A stretch of DNA of 34,771 nucleotides from Chara braunii (GCA_003427395.1 BFEA01000575.1:221800-256570); one strand, 5' to 3'; shown: positions 19,154 through 30,243, numbered from the stretch's first letter. Program-made: numbers and translations. Notes: generated from the sequence alone by a model not told the origin.

Positions 19154-19366
19154 ATGCTCAAACTCGCTTATTTTGGACAAGAAGACGATGAGGAAGCGAC
19201 GGAGAACGAGGAGGATGAAGAGAGAAGAAAAAAAGAGGGGCGACAAAGAGCACAGAGCCTTACACAAATGAACATCTACTTGCGGCCGAGGGCGAAGACC
19301 ACCAAGCACAGCGCAGTCGAGAAAGAGAAGACATCGTTGTCAGATTTGCGTTGCTCTGCATTTTGA
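19154..19366 (+). CDS. Small charged ORF W (70 aa), conserved between copies
   Basis: ATG 19154 to TGA 19364-19366. Residues 9-35 are strongly acidic then basic (EDDEEATENEEDEERRKK), followed by RAQSLTQMNIYLRPRAKTTK. Copy 2 (33540 onward) encodes almost the same peptide with no stop. A 47-base block encoding the QMNIYLRPRAKTTK part is identical in both copies, better conserved than most of the element. I recognise no family; the charged first half may be disordered or helical. It lies between the orphan genes and the tail module. Confidence 0.4.
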   Translation: MLKLAYFGQEDDEEATENEEDEERRKKEGRQRAQSLTQMNIYLRPRAKTTKHSAVEKEKTSLSDLRCSAF

Positions 19367-19591
19367 CTTACGCTTCAAAACGCTGTTTTTTGCTTGTTTT
19401 TTTTTTTTTGTCTTTTGTTGGCACATGAACGAACACATGATCTTCCTCGCGAGTTTCCGCCGAAACACTGTAAATGTAGATTGCTGCTCCGATGTCTCTT
19501 GTTGAAGCCCACGTAGAAACTGAGATCCATGTTGTTCTTCTGTGATGTCTTCTTGCGTCAGACGCTGTTCCTTTTTACAAGAATGCATTTC

Positions 19592-20287
19592 GACTACATC
19601 GATGCAACCATCTACCTCGAAAAACTCCTTCTGTTGTTTTGCTGTTTTTTGCGCTATGTGGATCGACGACTTTGTTGTTGTGCCAATAATCTTCTTACCG
19701 CTTTTTCAGACAAACAAAAACCACAATACAGCTTGGGTTTTTCTGCTTTCTCTCGTTTCTCGCCTCCTTGGCTATATTGCGCTCTCCTCTCTCCCCTCCC
19801 TCTCCCGCTGTCTCTTTCTCTGTCTCCCTTTTCCTCTTCGCTCTTCTCTTTCTCTTTTTTCCTCTTCCTCTTCCTCATCTTTTCTTTCCTCCTCCCTCTC
19901 TCTACAAAATCCTTTTACTTGTATCTTTCTGTTCAGCGAAAGAAGGAAAGGGTGCTCTCTTTGTTTTGCCTAAATATGTTGTGCTGCCCTATGCCATGTT
20001 ATCCTGTCATCAGTTCAGATGCCCTGTTAAATATGTTGCATCGTGAGCTCAGATAATGTGTCAATAAACTAAAGTCTCTGCCGCCCGCGTCGAGCCCGCA
20101 CTTCGCATGCCCTGTCAATACAAATGATGTCTCTAAATGGAAAAACAACAGACTGCAACAGAGAGAAAGAGAGAGAGAGAGAGAGACAACCGATGCTTTC
20201 CACTGCCATTACCATTGTCCAGAAGAAAGGGAAAAAAACGAAGAACAACCAAAGCGCAGTCGCAGTTCGAGTTTTTTTTTTTTTTTT

Positions 20288-20340
<53 letters not shown>

Positions 20341-20650
20341 CGCTCTCTCTCTCTCTATATATATACATCTTTTTTTTTTTTCCTCTCTCTCTATATATAC
20401 ATATTTGTCGGTGCTATTAGGGGAATCGTAACCCTGCAATTGCGCAAGTGCAACGCAGCGCTGTCCGGCAGGTTTGCTTAACGCTCAGTCTACTCACGAT
20501 GCCGCACAAGCGATAACAACACTTCCGTCTTCCCGCAAATGAGCGATCTGTTTCGATGACGCTGGGCCGACCTTTGCTTGATTTGGACTGATGCCTGTCA
20601 CCGACAGCCTGTTTCCTATTCTATCCCCCTCTCCCTGTGCATATATGTGT
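19592..20650 (+). repeat. Tail module T1
   Basis: A pyrimidine-rich module repeated at 21373-22420 (T3), at 34011-window end (T4) and partly at 20735-21120 (T2). Order: GACTACATCG start; CT-rich 600 bp; conserved CCTAAATATGTTGTG...CCTGTTAAATATGTTGCATCGTGAG (about 19970-20050); a GA tract (20161-20187); an ~85-bp conserved segment; T21 (20272-20292); (CT)n and short (TA)n (20293-20362); then a GC-richer segment with GGGGAATCGTAACCCTGCAA, ending in CCTATTCTATCCCCCTCTCC. Low-complexity reading frames inside give only Leu/Ser/Phe-rich peptides and are not called as genes. Confidence 0.8.
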
Positions 20651-20734
20651 GTATGTTTTTACATGTATACCTCTTATTTTTTTTTATTTTTTTTTTTTTC
20701 TCTCTCTCTCTGTCTCTCTCTCTTTCTGCCTTAG

Positions 20735-20805
20735 CATTGCCAAGAAGAAATAGAAAAAGACAAAGGACAACTACGGCGCAGTCGCAGTTCAAGTTTCTCT
20801 TTTTG

Positions 20806-20864
<59 letters not shown>

Positions 20865-21120
20865 CAATGCTACTAAGAGGATCGTGGCTCCGTGGCTATG
20901 CAGGCACAGCGCAGCGCTGTCCAGCGGGCTTGCTTAACGTTCAGTCGACTCACGATGCTACACAAGCGCCAACAACGCTTCCACCTTCTTGCAAATGAAC
21001 GCTCTGTTTAAATAGAGCTGAGCCGGCCTTTGCTTGACTTTGACTAATGTCGGTTGCCTGCGGCCTATTTGCTATTCTCTCTCTCTCTTCCTGTGCATAT
21101 ATGTATGTATGTGTGGTCAC
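20735..21120 (+). repeat. Tail module T2 (partial)
   Basis: This matches the second half of T1 from CATTG.CCAAGAAGAA to the CCTATT...TCTCTC...GCATATATGT end. It includes (CT)n (20803-20826), (TA)n (20827-20862) and the AGCGCAGCGCTGTCC segment. It lacks the GA tract and first half. Confidence 0.75.
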
Positions 21121-21129
21121 CTCTCCCTC

Positions 21130-21372
21130 TCTCTCTCTGCGTGCTTAGCTGAAAAATGAATAACATTGCATACTACATATACTGCATGGCGTAACCCGCT
21201 GTGAACACAACACAACATAGACTACAGTCTGAAGCGGGCCACCACAACATAGCAGTGCGTTCGTGACGCTGTTATTTTACGGCACGACATAATATAGCTG
21301 TCGTATAATCACAACTGAGTATAGTCATAGCATAAATACAACATAGTTGACCTGCCATCACCACAACAGACC
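21130..21372. repeat. CATA-motif region between tail modules
   Basis: CATAG/ACATA-rich sequence resembling the spacer repeats at 17270-17610, for example GTATAGTCATAGCATAAATACAACATAG near 21317 (in pieces). No gene is seen. Confidence 0.4.
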
Positions 21373-22167
21373 GACTACATCGGTGCTCTACAACCATGCA
21401 CCTCGAAAAACTCCTTACTGTTGTTTTGCTGTTTTTTGGCGCTATGTGGATCGACAACTTTGCTGTTGTGTCAATAATATTTTTACAGTTTTTTCATACA
21501 CACAAAAACCATAATACGGCTTGTGTTTTTCTGCTTTCTCTCATCTCTCGCCCCTTTGGCTATATATTGCGATTTCCTCTTCGACCCTTTACACTTTCTT
21601 TCTCTTTCTCTGTCTCTCTTTTCCACACTCTCAGTCTCTCATCTCTTATCCCTCTCTTTTCCCCTCTTCCTCTTTCTCATCTTCTCTTTCCTCCTCCCCC
21701 TCTCTGCAAAATCCTTTTACTTGTATCTTTGTGTTCAACGAAAGAAAGAAAGGGTGCTCTCTTTATTTAGCCTAAATATGTTATGTTGCCCTATGCCATG
21801 TTATCCTGTCAGCAGTTCAGATGGCCTGTTAAATATGTTGCATCGTGAGCTCAAATAACGTGTCAACAAACTAAAGCCCCTGCCGCCTACGTCAAACCCG
21901 CACTTCGCATGCCCTATCAATACAAATGATGTCTCTAAATGAAAAAACAACAGAGTGCAACAGAAAGCGAGCGAGCGAGCGCGCGCGCGCGAGATAGAGA
22001 GAGCGCCAATGTTTTCCACTACCATTACCATTGCCCAAAAGAAAGAAAAAGACGAAGAACAACCAAAGCGGAGTCGCAGTTCGAGTTTTTTTTTCTCTCT
22101 CTCTTTTCCTCTCTCGCTCTCACTCTCTCTCTCTCTCTATATATATATATCTTTTTTTTTCTCTCTC

Positions 22168-22216
<49 letters not shown>

Positions 22217-22420
22217 TTCGGTGCTATGAGGGGAATCGTAACCCCGCAACTGCGTAAGTGCAGCGCAGCGCGGTCCGGCAGGTCTGCTTCGCAAACGGGC
22301 GATCTGTTTCAATAACCCTCGGCCGACCTTTGCTAGACTTAAACTGATCCTTGTCACGGACAGCCTGTTTCCTATTCTCTCCCCCTCTCCCTTTGCATGT
22401 ATGTGTGTGTGTTTTCACAC
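21373..22420 (+). repeat. Tail module T3, immediately upstream of copy 2
   Basis: Full-length relative of T1. Its purine arm has (GC)n mixed in (21966-22005). Its pyrimidine arm is at 22094-22140, with (TA)n tracts to 22212. After it, a T- and CT-rich stretch (22421-22537) leads directly into the truncated ULP-A of copy 2. Confidence 0.8.
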
Positions 22421-22537
22421 CTATACCGCTTTCCCTCTCTCTCTCTCTCTTTCTCTTCCTGTTGCACTTTGTTATTTTTTCAATTTTTTTTTTTTTTTCC
22501 TCTCTCTCTTCCCGGCTACCAATCTGTCTGTTTTTTA

Positions 22538-23134
22538 TGCCAAGATCGGCGTCTCGCACACTATTCGCTCACAGCCTTTGCTGCAGGGTTGTCGTTTGAC
22601 TATTTCATACGCTGGTTTTTCCCCTTACACGTGCATAACATTCACTGGGCGCTGACACACTTTGTTGTGGAAAATTCAACAATTTTCATTTACGATAGCT
22701 ATCACACCCAGCATCCATCTATCTTTCATGATTTATTTACATGGCTCCAAGCAGAAATGGTAATTCCGGAGTCGGTCCATTCCATGCGGAACGTTTATAT
22801 TGTCAGCCCAGTCCAATATAACCACACTGATTGCGGAGTGTTCATGCTTGCTATGCTGCGGTTCCTGCTAGTTTCGCCTGTCTCTTCCCGTGTCGATGCC
22901 TTTTCACATCTGGATATTCCATGTTACAGACGCTTTTTCCATAATGAGCTTTTTGCAGCATCCATCGCGTTTTCCTTGTCGTCGACTGCCTGGCTTATCG
23001 GTGGTGCTGCATACGCATGTGGCCACCGGTCTACGCCCCAGGGTACAATTGCTTCCCGCAGCCGCTTATTTTCACCTTTTTTGTGTCGTTTTTTTTTGGC
23101 TCGCAACGCGTTCTTTTCGTTGTTGTTTGGTTAA
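22538..23134 (+). pseudogene. ULP-A C48 peptidase, 5'-truncated (copy 2)
   Basis: Homology to copy 1 starts at the Cys-Gln-Asp-Arg equivalent and covers the catalytic part: His in NIHWALTHF (22643-22645), Asp in YDSYH, Gln in SPVQYNH and Cys in TDCGVFM. The N-terminal IGxYxxLLM block is missing and is replaced by CT/T-rich sequence. Unlike copy 1, the frame passes the GAG at the place of copy 1's TAG and extends through NELFAASIAFSL...CGHRSTPQGTIAS to a TAA/TAG-type end at 23134. The catalytic core could still be made only if a new start were acquired. Confidence 0.75.
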
Positions 23135-23330
23135 CTGGAAATGCGTTTGTGATCCGTCAGTGTGTTCATAATATACATACGCGTTCGCATATCTATTGTG
23201 AAAGAGTTTGCTCTCTCCTTTTTATTAAACTTCTTTTCCCCCGCTGTTGTGCTTATCGCATTGCGGCTTTGCTCTCTGTCTTTCGCTGCCGCTGCTCTTT
23301 TATAAGACATCCACAAACGCTTGCGCCAAT

Positions 23331-24130
23331 ATGTCGGCTCCTTTTCCCCGCCCTCATTACACAGTGCATCGTCTGTTTCACTTTGTTCAAAATTCTTTAT
23401 ACGGCGGTGGAAAAGTCGAGCAAACACGTAAGGAAACCTCTGCCCGCAGGGAAGAACGTATGTGTAATCAAACAGTTGTGGCGCGTTTATGCAAAGCAAA
23501 CGAAACTGAAAGTGTTCGGCGGAGGCGCCTGGATCGAGATTCAGCGTGGCACAGACAAGCGCGGGAGAGAAAGAGAATTACGCAAGATTCCTTCCAAACC
23601 ATCGACCAGGTGCAGCGCGCAGAGCCTTTGTCTCGCTCCAGTTTCAATGTTGCGATACAGCATGACCGCGCAGCAACGCTTGCCCAAGAAGAGCAGCTAG
23701 AAAGAAAGCGAGCGGACCGCAGAATGCGAGCAGACCGTGAAGCGGTTACAAAGAAACAACAGCGTCTTAAACGTAACGCATAGTGACATTGTGAAAAACG
23801 GGCCTAGAAACGAACAGATCAGCTTGACTCCATGCTCAAACCTTCGATCGTGAAGCCTGTGAGACTTAAGCAGTTAGCTCACATTAAACATTTGGGCGTC
23901 GCCCCGACACCGTACGCCCGTTCGACGACGTGTGCTCCTCCGCTCAGCACACAACATCTTTCCCATGACACATCAGATGGAGGGTTGTCAACACCGTCGG
24001 CCCGCACCGTGTTTGGAGCGAATGGCTCGGGACAGCGAAACACGGTGTGCCTTGCGACCGTCATTTCTCTCTGCAATTACGGCAGAACATAAAGGCGTCG
24101 TCGCAGGACGTGTAGTCAAAAAACTTAGTC
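23331..24130 (+). pseudogene. Helitron protein N-terminal coiled-coil region (copy 2)
   Basis: ATG 23331 (MSAPFPRPHY) opens a 151-codon uninterrupted frame to 23783 that keeps the segment broken in copy 1 (SLYGGGKVEQTRKE and RRRRLDRDSAWHRQARER). It then meets stops at 23781-23786 and TAG 23815-23817 (CAG in copy 1), and a 29-nt deletion near 24010. The encoded part is Arg/Lys/Glu-rich and likely coiled coil. Short spacing (about 200 bp) from ULP-A shows the arrangement without the extra block of copy 1. Confidence 0.7.
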
Positions 24131-25063
24131 CTCGCAGTCTTGTCGAAGTCGTATGTTGCAACTGTGACGAGCTGGTTCCACATAACGAAGCGGCCATTCA
24201 TTACTCTTCCGAATATCATTAACCGAATGCAAACCTCTTTGTTCAATCCAGACCCTTCGTTACATCCAGATTTTGTATAGTGTTATAATTCCACCGACCT
24301 ATCTCCCGTTTTCGCAGGTATCATGTTATCAAAAAATGGTATGACAAAACTCGATGATGGCAGTGTCGCTTTGCTATCTGTCTGGATTGCGAAAAAGCAT
24401 TTTTCCACCCACGCCGAGGAATATACCTTTCAAAATTTGCGATTGCCAACTACTTTTTTATTGGTGCGCTGCCTGTTACTTTGCAGAATGCGACCTGGCC
24501 AAAATTGCTTATGACAAGCCCGACGAATATTTTCGTGCAGACAAGGATAATGCGTGGAGGCTGGCACCGGTCGATATGCTCCCATTTGCTTATCTTTGAT
24601 GCTATACCCGGACCGACAGCGACTCTGCTGCCCAGATCATTAACAAAGGACATGTTCTACCGCATCATCTTAGCAAGTGCATTTACCGGTGATTAGATTG
24701 AGCACATAAAAAAATTGCATCGCGTCCGGCATTCGATGGTGAAAAATCTCCTTGACTTTTATACGTCGCATAATTTTTTATATTATGAAGTGAAACGCGA
24801 CGACGTGGTTCTCGACAGCATTCCGCACGATAACCCTGTGTACGTGCCAGAGTCTATCATCCATGATATGTCAAATGACCACGCCTACGCAAAGCTCCTG
24901 GACAATGAACAGGATGGTCTCAACGCTCCCTCCGGCACACACAACGAACGAAACCACATACGTTGAAAAGTCTGTGTTTTTTTTGCACGCGATGGCTCCG
25001 TTGGATCCGGCTGTCGAATAGCGTGTGCTTGAGTTGTTGAAAGCCACGTAGTTCAATGATCAA
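24131..25063 (+). pseudogene. Helitron protein: Cys-rich and DUF6570-like region (copy 2)
   Basis: Contains CCNCDEL (CxxC) near 24155, frameshifts near 24210, 24290 and 24370, then an in-frame stretch around 24430 reading KFAIANYFFIGALPVTLQN. It continues to TAG 24694-24696 (CAG in copy 1) and the block HSMVKNLLDFYTSHNFLY and DSIPHDNPVYVPESIIHD. The order equals copy 1. More indels are present than in copy 1. Confidence 0.65.
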
Positions 25064-25795
25064 ATTTTCAGGCTTCACACGTCATCAAAATTTGCAAACC
25101 TCTTCGACCCAGTGCTCAAAGGCAGAATGTTTCCGCACTTGTTTCTCTATGCTCGCGGGCACGCGGGAGAAGAAAAACGGAGAATCGTTATGTCGCGCCA
25201 GCTCTGTGCAAAGCATTACTGTCTATTGAGCTTTAGACGCTTTGCACAGGACTCGTACTATTGTATGACCACCTTTGACCATCTTTCTTTAAATCGTGGA
25301 TACATGTTTTTTCACCTTACATGTAAAATGCAGCCGCATTTGCATCAGCCGATCGCCAATATCACGATGGAGATGCTCAGCGCCGGATTGGAAAACAGCC
25401 GTCGCCTAAGGGCTGGCCTCCGAGCTCCCGATACAGACCCTGCAGTGACGGATCTGCTTCGGCATATTAAATGTGCTTCTGTGTATGTTTGGGGTAACAA
25501 TGCAGAACGACATGCACGTCGACAAGAAGCTTTTGCGCTCTGTGCTCGCTTTGGACAGCCAGCGCTCTTTATTACGCTCACCCCAACGACACTGAGTTCG
25601 CACTCGTGGCGTACATTGACCTTCTTACCGTCGATGAGTTTTATGACGTGTTTATCAACAATCCGGATGTTCAGACTGAGGATCTTAAATGTTTATCTAT
25701 GGCAGACAATGTCGCTTTCGCACAGCTCTTTGATCGAATTATGCACATTTTTTTTGAGGATGTGCTTGGTTTCGACAGAGCTATACAAAAAAGTA
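25064..25795 (+). pseudogene. Helitron_like_N domain (copy 2)
   Basis: Frame 25112 onward reads FPHLFLYARGHAGEEKRR, where copy 1 has FPYGRGH, so the conserved FP-G of the opening motif is changed here. The domain core FGQPALFITLTP is intact. A 4-nt loss near 25585 shifts frame before the DxxEF segment. The next frame (25606-25959) resumes with MAYIDLLTVDEFYDVFINNP and leads to the HUH motif. Confidence 0.8.
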
Positions 25796-26640
25796 CCCCC
25801 GAAGGCGGCCTGTTTGACCCCGTCCAGGGGTATTTCGGAATGGTAGGAACACAAGGTCGTGGCACACTACATTTGTATTGTCTTATCGGGCTTGCCGCGT
25901 CAAAACATTTTGGAAGCCATTTCATCACCTACTTACGACGATATCCGTCAAAAGAATGAAGCTTGTGCTTATTTCGCTAGGCTGAGAGATGATCTGTTCC
26001 AAGTGCATATGACAAGTCGGAAGACGCTCGAGGTGCCACCTCGCTTTCTGCTCTCTTTATCGACGCTCCCAATAATTATGTATCTTGTCCTGATGCACCA
26101 TTGGGCTCACACAAGGTCGTGCTTCAAAAATACCCATTCTAGCATGAATGCAAAAGTTTGTTGTTACCAATTCCCGCGCTCTCACTATGAGCAAACGATT
26201 TTACGAGAACGCGGTGTGGAGCTTAAACGGGATTTCAATGATGAATATATCAATGCGTACAATGACGTCATGTTATCTACATTTAAATACAACCACAATA
26301 TATAACCCTTGTTTCGCGGTGATGAGGCTGCTGATCGTGTCTTCTACTGTTGCCGATATGCAACAAAGGATAAGCACAAAGTGGACTGCAAAATCGCACT
26401 ACGGTTAGCCGCATTCGACGCACACTGCGAACGGGAAAGAATTACAGAAGAGCACACCGAAATGCCAGCAGAAACCAAAATCCGGCGCTGCCTCTCCTCT
26501 CAACTTTTTAGCATAACGAATGAGCAAGAGACCACTGACCCGCTGTGTGCACACTATCTTTTGCGGCAGTTGTGCGCGTACCTTAGTCACGATTTGAGGG
26601 TGCTCCCTCTTTTCCACATGCTAAAACAGTTGCAGAATGA
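25796..26640 (+). pseudogene. Helitron Rep catalytic region (copy 2)
   Basis: The six-A run keeps frame into GGLFDPVQGYFGMVGTQ and RGTLHLYCLIGL. The HUH motif here is H-L-Y (25870-25878), the second His being replaced by Tyr (CAT to TAT). About 292 bp that copy 1 has after this motif (10986-11280) are missing, shifting frame. The later frame includes VCCYQFPRSHYEQTIL and YINAYNDVMLSTFKYN, then another shift. Frame 26309-26914 carries DRVFYCCRYATKDK, with both catalytic Tyr codons present (26345-26347 and 26357-26359). So the tyrosines are kept and the metal site is damaged, the reverse of copy 1. Confidence 0.85.
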
Positions 26641-27699
26641 TCCCGATACTTTGTATTCAGTAGAAAAGGCGCATTCAGATTATGTCATCAAACGCCATTT
26701 GGATGATTATATCTTTCGGCCGTTGGGGTTGACACATATGTCTCTGTATAAATTCACAATGCATTTCTACACATGCGATAGATCGACGGCTGCAACAAAT
26801 CCATCCATTATACACACGCAAAACTTTGGCATATCGGAGGTTCCCCGTCGTCCCTGTTGTGCCGGATTCGGCGACCATTCCCGATCTGAGAGCATGGGCC
26901 GACGACGACTTTAAAACTCTTCATGCGCAATTCTTCTTGTTGCTCTTCAAACCCTTCCGAATCCTCACAGATTTGGTTGTAGTTGGGAATACGTGGCATG
27001 ACTCATTTTTGTCATTCTATGAGGATATGTTTGTATTTGTGTGTGGTATTTACTTACAAATGCAAGACTATCATATTGCACGAGAACGTGCAGCAAACGT
27101 GCGCAATCAAAGGCCGCCTGAGCAGACTGACGATAATCTCTGTTCAAACTCCTCTAATGAAGTGTGGAATGACTCGTCGCTATGTACCACTGTGCCTTCT
27201 GTCTGATAACGACTCGTTGAATGGCGTGGCGCCGAACCCTGACCACGATGGTGCAAATAAGCCCATGATCGCTGGCAACCTTACAACCCTGTGGGCTGTT
27301 TCGGTTTTGCCATATGAATTGATGACATCATCTGCCGCGATTACGCTTGATGTGTATAAGGATATGGCCCCTGGCAACTCCTCGTCGGCCGAATGTTTCT
27401 TACGACAAACTATAGATGACCTGATACTATACATGCTTGGACCAAAACGCCGCCTTCTTTGATTAACGACGTCGACGGAACTCAAAGTGATTGGCATTAG
27501 CTTCCTCGACCAACTCGTATTCAATTAATCACGAATGCACTGCTGCCTTGTAATAAAGATTTCGCTGGTGCGTGCGCTTCGAAGCGTGCTGCATCGGATG
27601 CCTGTGCTTTGTCTACAATCTCTGAAGTCTCTGCATAGTTTTCTCTTTGTAACAAACATCTTGCGCTCTTGTTGCTCGCCGACACCCTCCTTACAACTT
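26641..27699 (+). pseudogene. Rep C-terminal part and linker to helicase (copy 2)
   Basis: Contains SDYVIKRHLDDYIFRPLGLT and, after a frame change near 26800-26830, IPDLRAWADDDFK and LLLFKPFRILTDLVVVGNTW, the LFxPWR-like block with Arg retained. An insertion-like difference near 27050 (GIYLQMQD) is not in copy 1. TAG at 27498-27500 and 27636-27638 replace CAG of copy 1, and several indels break the acidic linker. Confidence 0.65.
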
Positions 27700-29345
27700 G
27701 GCTATCCCAAGTGAAAGCAAAGGACCGCTACAAGAGATGACTGTTGTTATTGAAATACAGTAGCTCATTATGTTCCTCACAGGCGAAGGCGGTACCGACA
27801 AATCTCCCGTTATCGCAGCCATCAACACATTTGCGAAACGGTGGCTACATCCGCGGAGCGTTGTGAAAACTGCAATGACCGGCAAAGCCGCAATTTCCAT
27901 TGCCGGAGTGACGTTCCATAGCTGGTTTAGGATGCATAATCTGGAATCACACTGCCGTTTCGAGCGACGACAAGCGCAACTGAAAAGCATACCTGGCTTC
28001 ACGCCCGAGCTCGATTTACTTTTGATCGACGAATTTAGTATGATGGATAAAACGCGTTTTTGCGTATTGACCATACTCTTCGGGCTGCGAGAAAGCTCAA
28101 CATCCCCTTCGACGGTATATATATACTGCCCACAGGGGACTTTTTCCAGCTCCCTTCCGTGAATGGTACCCCGGTCTATTTTGACCCTCTACTAAACAAA
28201 GCGCATACAACTGTCGACCATGAAGTTTTTAAACTCTGGCGACTTTTTACAACCGTTATTGTTTTAACAGAAACCATTCGTTTGAAGTCGGATCATGAAT
28301 GGGGTTGCTATTGTACACATGCGAGAATGGGTGTTTGGAAAACGGGTTCGTCGAAATCATCAACAACCGCCTTTTGAAAAACACAGATCCAAGTGTGCGT
28401 CGACATTTTGTTTGGTCTAAAGATGGGCATTTTTTTATTTTCGTAGTTTTGGACATCGAAAATCATATACAGCTTCTTCATTCGTATACATATACGGTAT
28501 GTAAATTGTTGCCATGCGAGCACTACCCTGTCCGCATCGTGGCGGACTTTGGCCAGAAGTTCAAAAACAAAGATATGCATGATGTCGATTTTGTGATGTC
28601 TTTACCGGATAACAAGTTTGGGCGCTTTGCTGCTTTCCTTGACCTCTTATCTGGCATACCTGTTCTGTTCACGCAAAATATTGACCCTGCCCGCAGCATT
28701 GCGAACGAGACCTTTGGCGTTTTTTATTCTTCCCAATTCCCTAAATGCATGACGTTTTCTCTGTTTCATGACAGAAATGTCGATATTCAGGTATTGCTCC
28801 CTAGCTGCCCGGCGGACCTTGCCCTTGTTGATATCCCTCGTCATTTTACATCCGAACCATTCCCACCAATGCTATCGCATGGCCTGCCCTCAGACCTTTA
28901 TCCAGTGTTTAGACGATGGTCGTATGAATCTGTCAAAGTAGACTTGCCAACTCTTGCACTCATGCTCCAGAGGGTATGTTATGTACGCTCTTTGCAGCTC
29001 CCCTTCATTTCTGCCATCGCTTCGACCGTTTATAGAATTCAGGGGGAAACACTCTCGTCCCTCGTTGTTGCCGAATGAAAAGCCTGTTCAAATTACGTCC
29101 ACAGAGGAAAGCACAACGTTCCTCAACAAGGCACACATGCCCCAGAGGGTATGTTATGTACGCACTTTGCAGCTCCCCTTCATTTCTGCCATCGCTTCGA
29201 TCGTTTACAAAATCCAGGGGGAAACACTGTCGTCCCTTGTTATTGCCGAACGGAAAACCTGTTCAAATAACGTTCACAGAGAAAAGCACAACGTTCCTCA
29301 ACAAGGTTATATCATTGTCTGGTTGTTAATCCCTCAGCCTTACTC
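27700..29345 (+). pseudogene. PIF1-type Helitron helicase domain (copy 2)
   Basis: TAG 27761-27763 precedes the domain (CAG in copy 1). Walker A is MFLTGEGGTDKSPVI (27782-27805) with the same Gly-to-Asp change as copy 1. TAMTGKAAISIAGVTFHSW is closer to the family consensus than copy 1. Walker B (LLLIDEFSMMD, DE near 28028-28033) follows in frame. Frame shifts near 28055 before GDFFQLPSV (28137-28163; copy 1 has PPV) and again near 28350. The C-terminal lobe runs 28299-29078 with GIPVLFTQN and TVYRIQGETLSSLVV and ends at TGA 29076-29078 (TGG in copy 1). Motif VI is damaged by a 4-nt deletion near 29320. Confidence 0.85.
28956..29305 (+). repeat. 175-bp tandem duplication of helicase motif V segment
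   Basis: The segment from CTCCAGAGGGTATG (28965) to the CCTCAACAAGG near 29131 is repeated from 29131 with an offset of 175 bases, including a second copy of QLPFISAIAS and IQGETLSS. Units differ by scattered substitutions. Copy 1 has one unit. Confidence 0.85.
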
Positions 29346-30243
29346 ACATTAAAATCGTTCACGAAAGATCTTGCTGCCTTCTTTCAACCACATCCAACTG
29401 TTGTCCGTGAACACATGCGTCCTGAAACATTTTTGAATGGTCTTCTTTCTCGCATTGGCACAATCTTTTTCATCCCCACTGCTGCCTCACCTTCTGCTGT
29501 CCCTTCCCACAATGTTATGCATCGTCAGCAACATAAACGTTCGTGCTTTCTATCGCTTATCTAGAATGCTTCAACAAAAAAATGATCGTTACCCCGAACG
29601 CCTGTTTTATCACAGCCCGTCACATCCCGGTCTGTTTTCCGGGTTGCCACTCAAATATCACAGCTAGGTCTACAGTCATTGTTGTGTCCTGTTTCCTCGT
29701 CTGTTCCTGTTCTGCCCTGTACACCACCTCAACAACAGTCACATTTCGCCCCCGACTGTCCATACCACAGTCTCCACGGGACAGTTTGGCTCAGCGATGT
29801 TCCTATCGATATTTATTAATGAAAAAATTTTCATCAGTCCTCACCGCGAACAGTTTTGCGTATGCCCACAACGTTGCACACAATGACCTGGCTTTCGCTA
29901 ACCAGTCTCCGGCCTCCCCGTGCGTTTGAGCATTTTTTCCTACCTCTACATATGCATGGTAATCACTGGGCGTTTCGCTACATTGATATATAAAACCGTC
30001 GCTTGTTTTTTAACGACAGTCTTCATCATTTGAGTTTTTTGTTCCCTCACAATTATACATCGATGGTTACAACAACATTCTGATTGCTTTTATGACTTTG
30101 CCGACACACAGTGCTCGAACATTCGGGGCCCTGTCCAAATAAATTCGCATGACTGTGAAGTTTTCATGTTTGTTATGATATGGCATTTTCTACTCAGACC
30201 TCCTTATTTACATATAAGTGATTTCAGCCAACAGGATATGTAG
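29346..30243 (+). pseudogene. Helicase C-terminus and ULP-B C48 peptidase (copy 2)
   Basis: Reads LTLKSFTKDLAAFFQPHPTV, the linker (with CGA where copy 1 has TGA) and LHGTVWLSDVP. An ~11-nt deletion and TAA near 29815 break it. Later pieces show HGNHWAFRYIDI with TAA at 29991-29993 (CAA in copy 1), NDSLHHL (catalytic Asp changed context), GPVQINSHDCEVF (Gly after the Cys is now Glu) and SDFSQQDM before TAG 30241-30243, at the same position as copy 1. This peptidase is clearly dead. It extends past the stop with FYRSFIHDEL, as in copy 1. Confidence 0.75.

Larger units (their letters stand above)
6428..20650 (+). mobile_element. Helitron-class element, copy 1 (ends not defined)
   Basis: The element is recognised from its content: DUF6570-like region, Helitron_like_N, HUH Rep with a YxxxY position, and PIF1-type helicase, in canonical Helitron order and on one strand. 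Extra genes are two C48 peptidases (ULP-A, ULP-B), orphan paralogs Y and Z, and a small ORF W. The same order recurs at 22538-34771. The offset falls from 15,939 bp at ULP-A to about 14,420 bp at the tail because copy 1 carries an extra ~953-bp block, copy 2 lacks ~290 bp of Rep, and copy 1 contains an assembly artifact. Helitron termini (5' TC, 3' CTRR after a hairpin) could not be assigned. Both bounds are those of recognisable content. Confidence 0.85.

Noticed and set aside
19529-20056. Plus-strand ORFs rich in Leu, Phe and Ser in the tail modules
   Set aside because: Pyrimidine-rich DNA lacks stop codons by composition. All three frames are open in turn and no frame is conserved among T1, T3 and T4.
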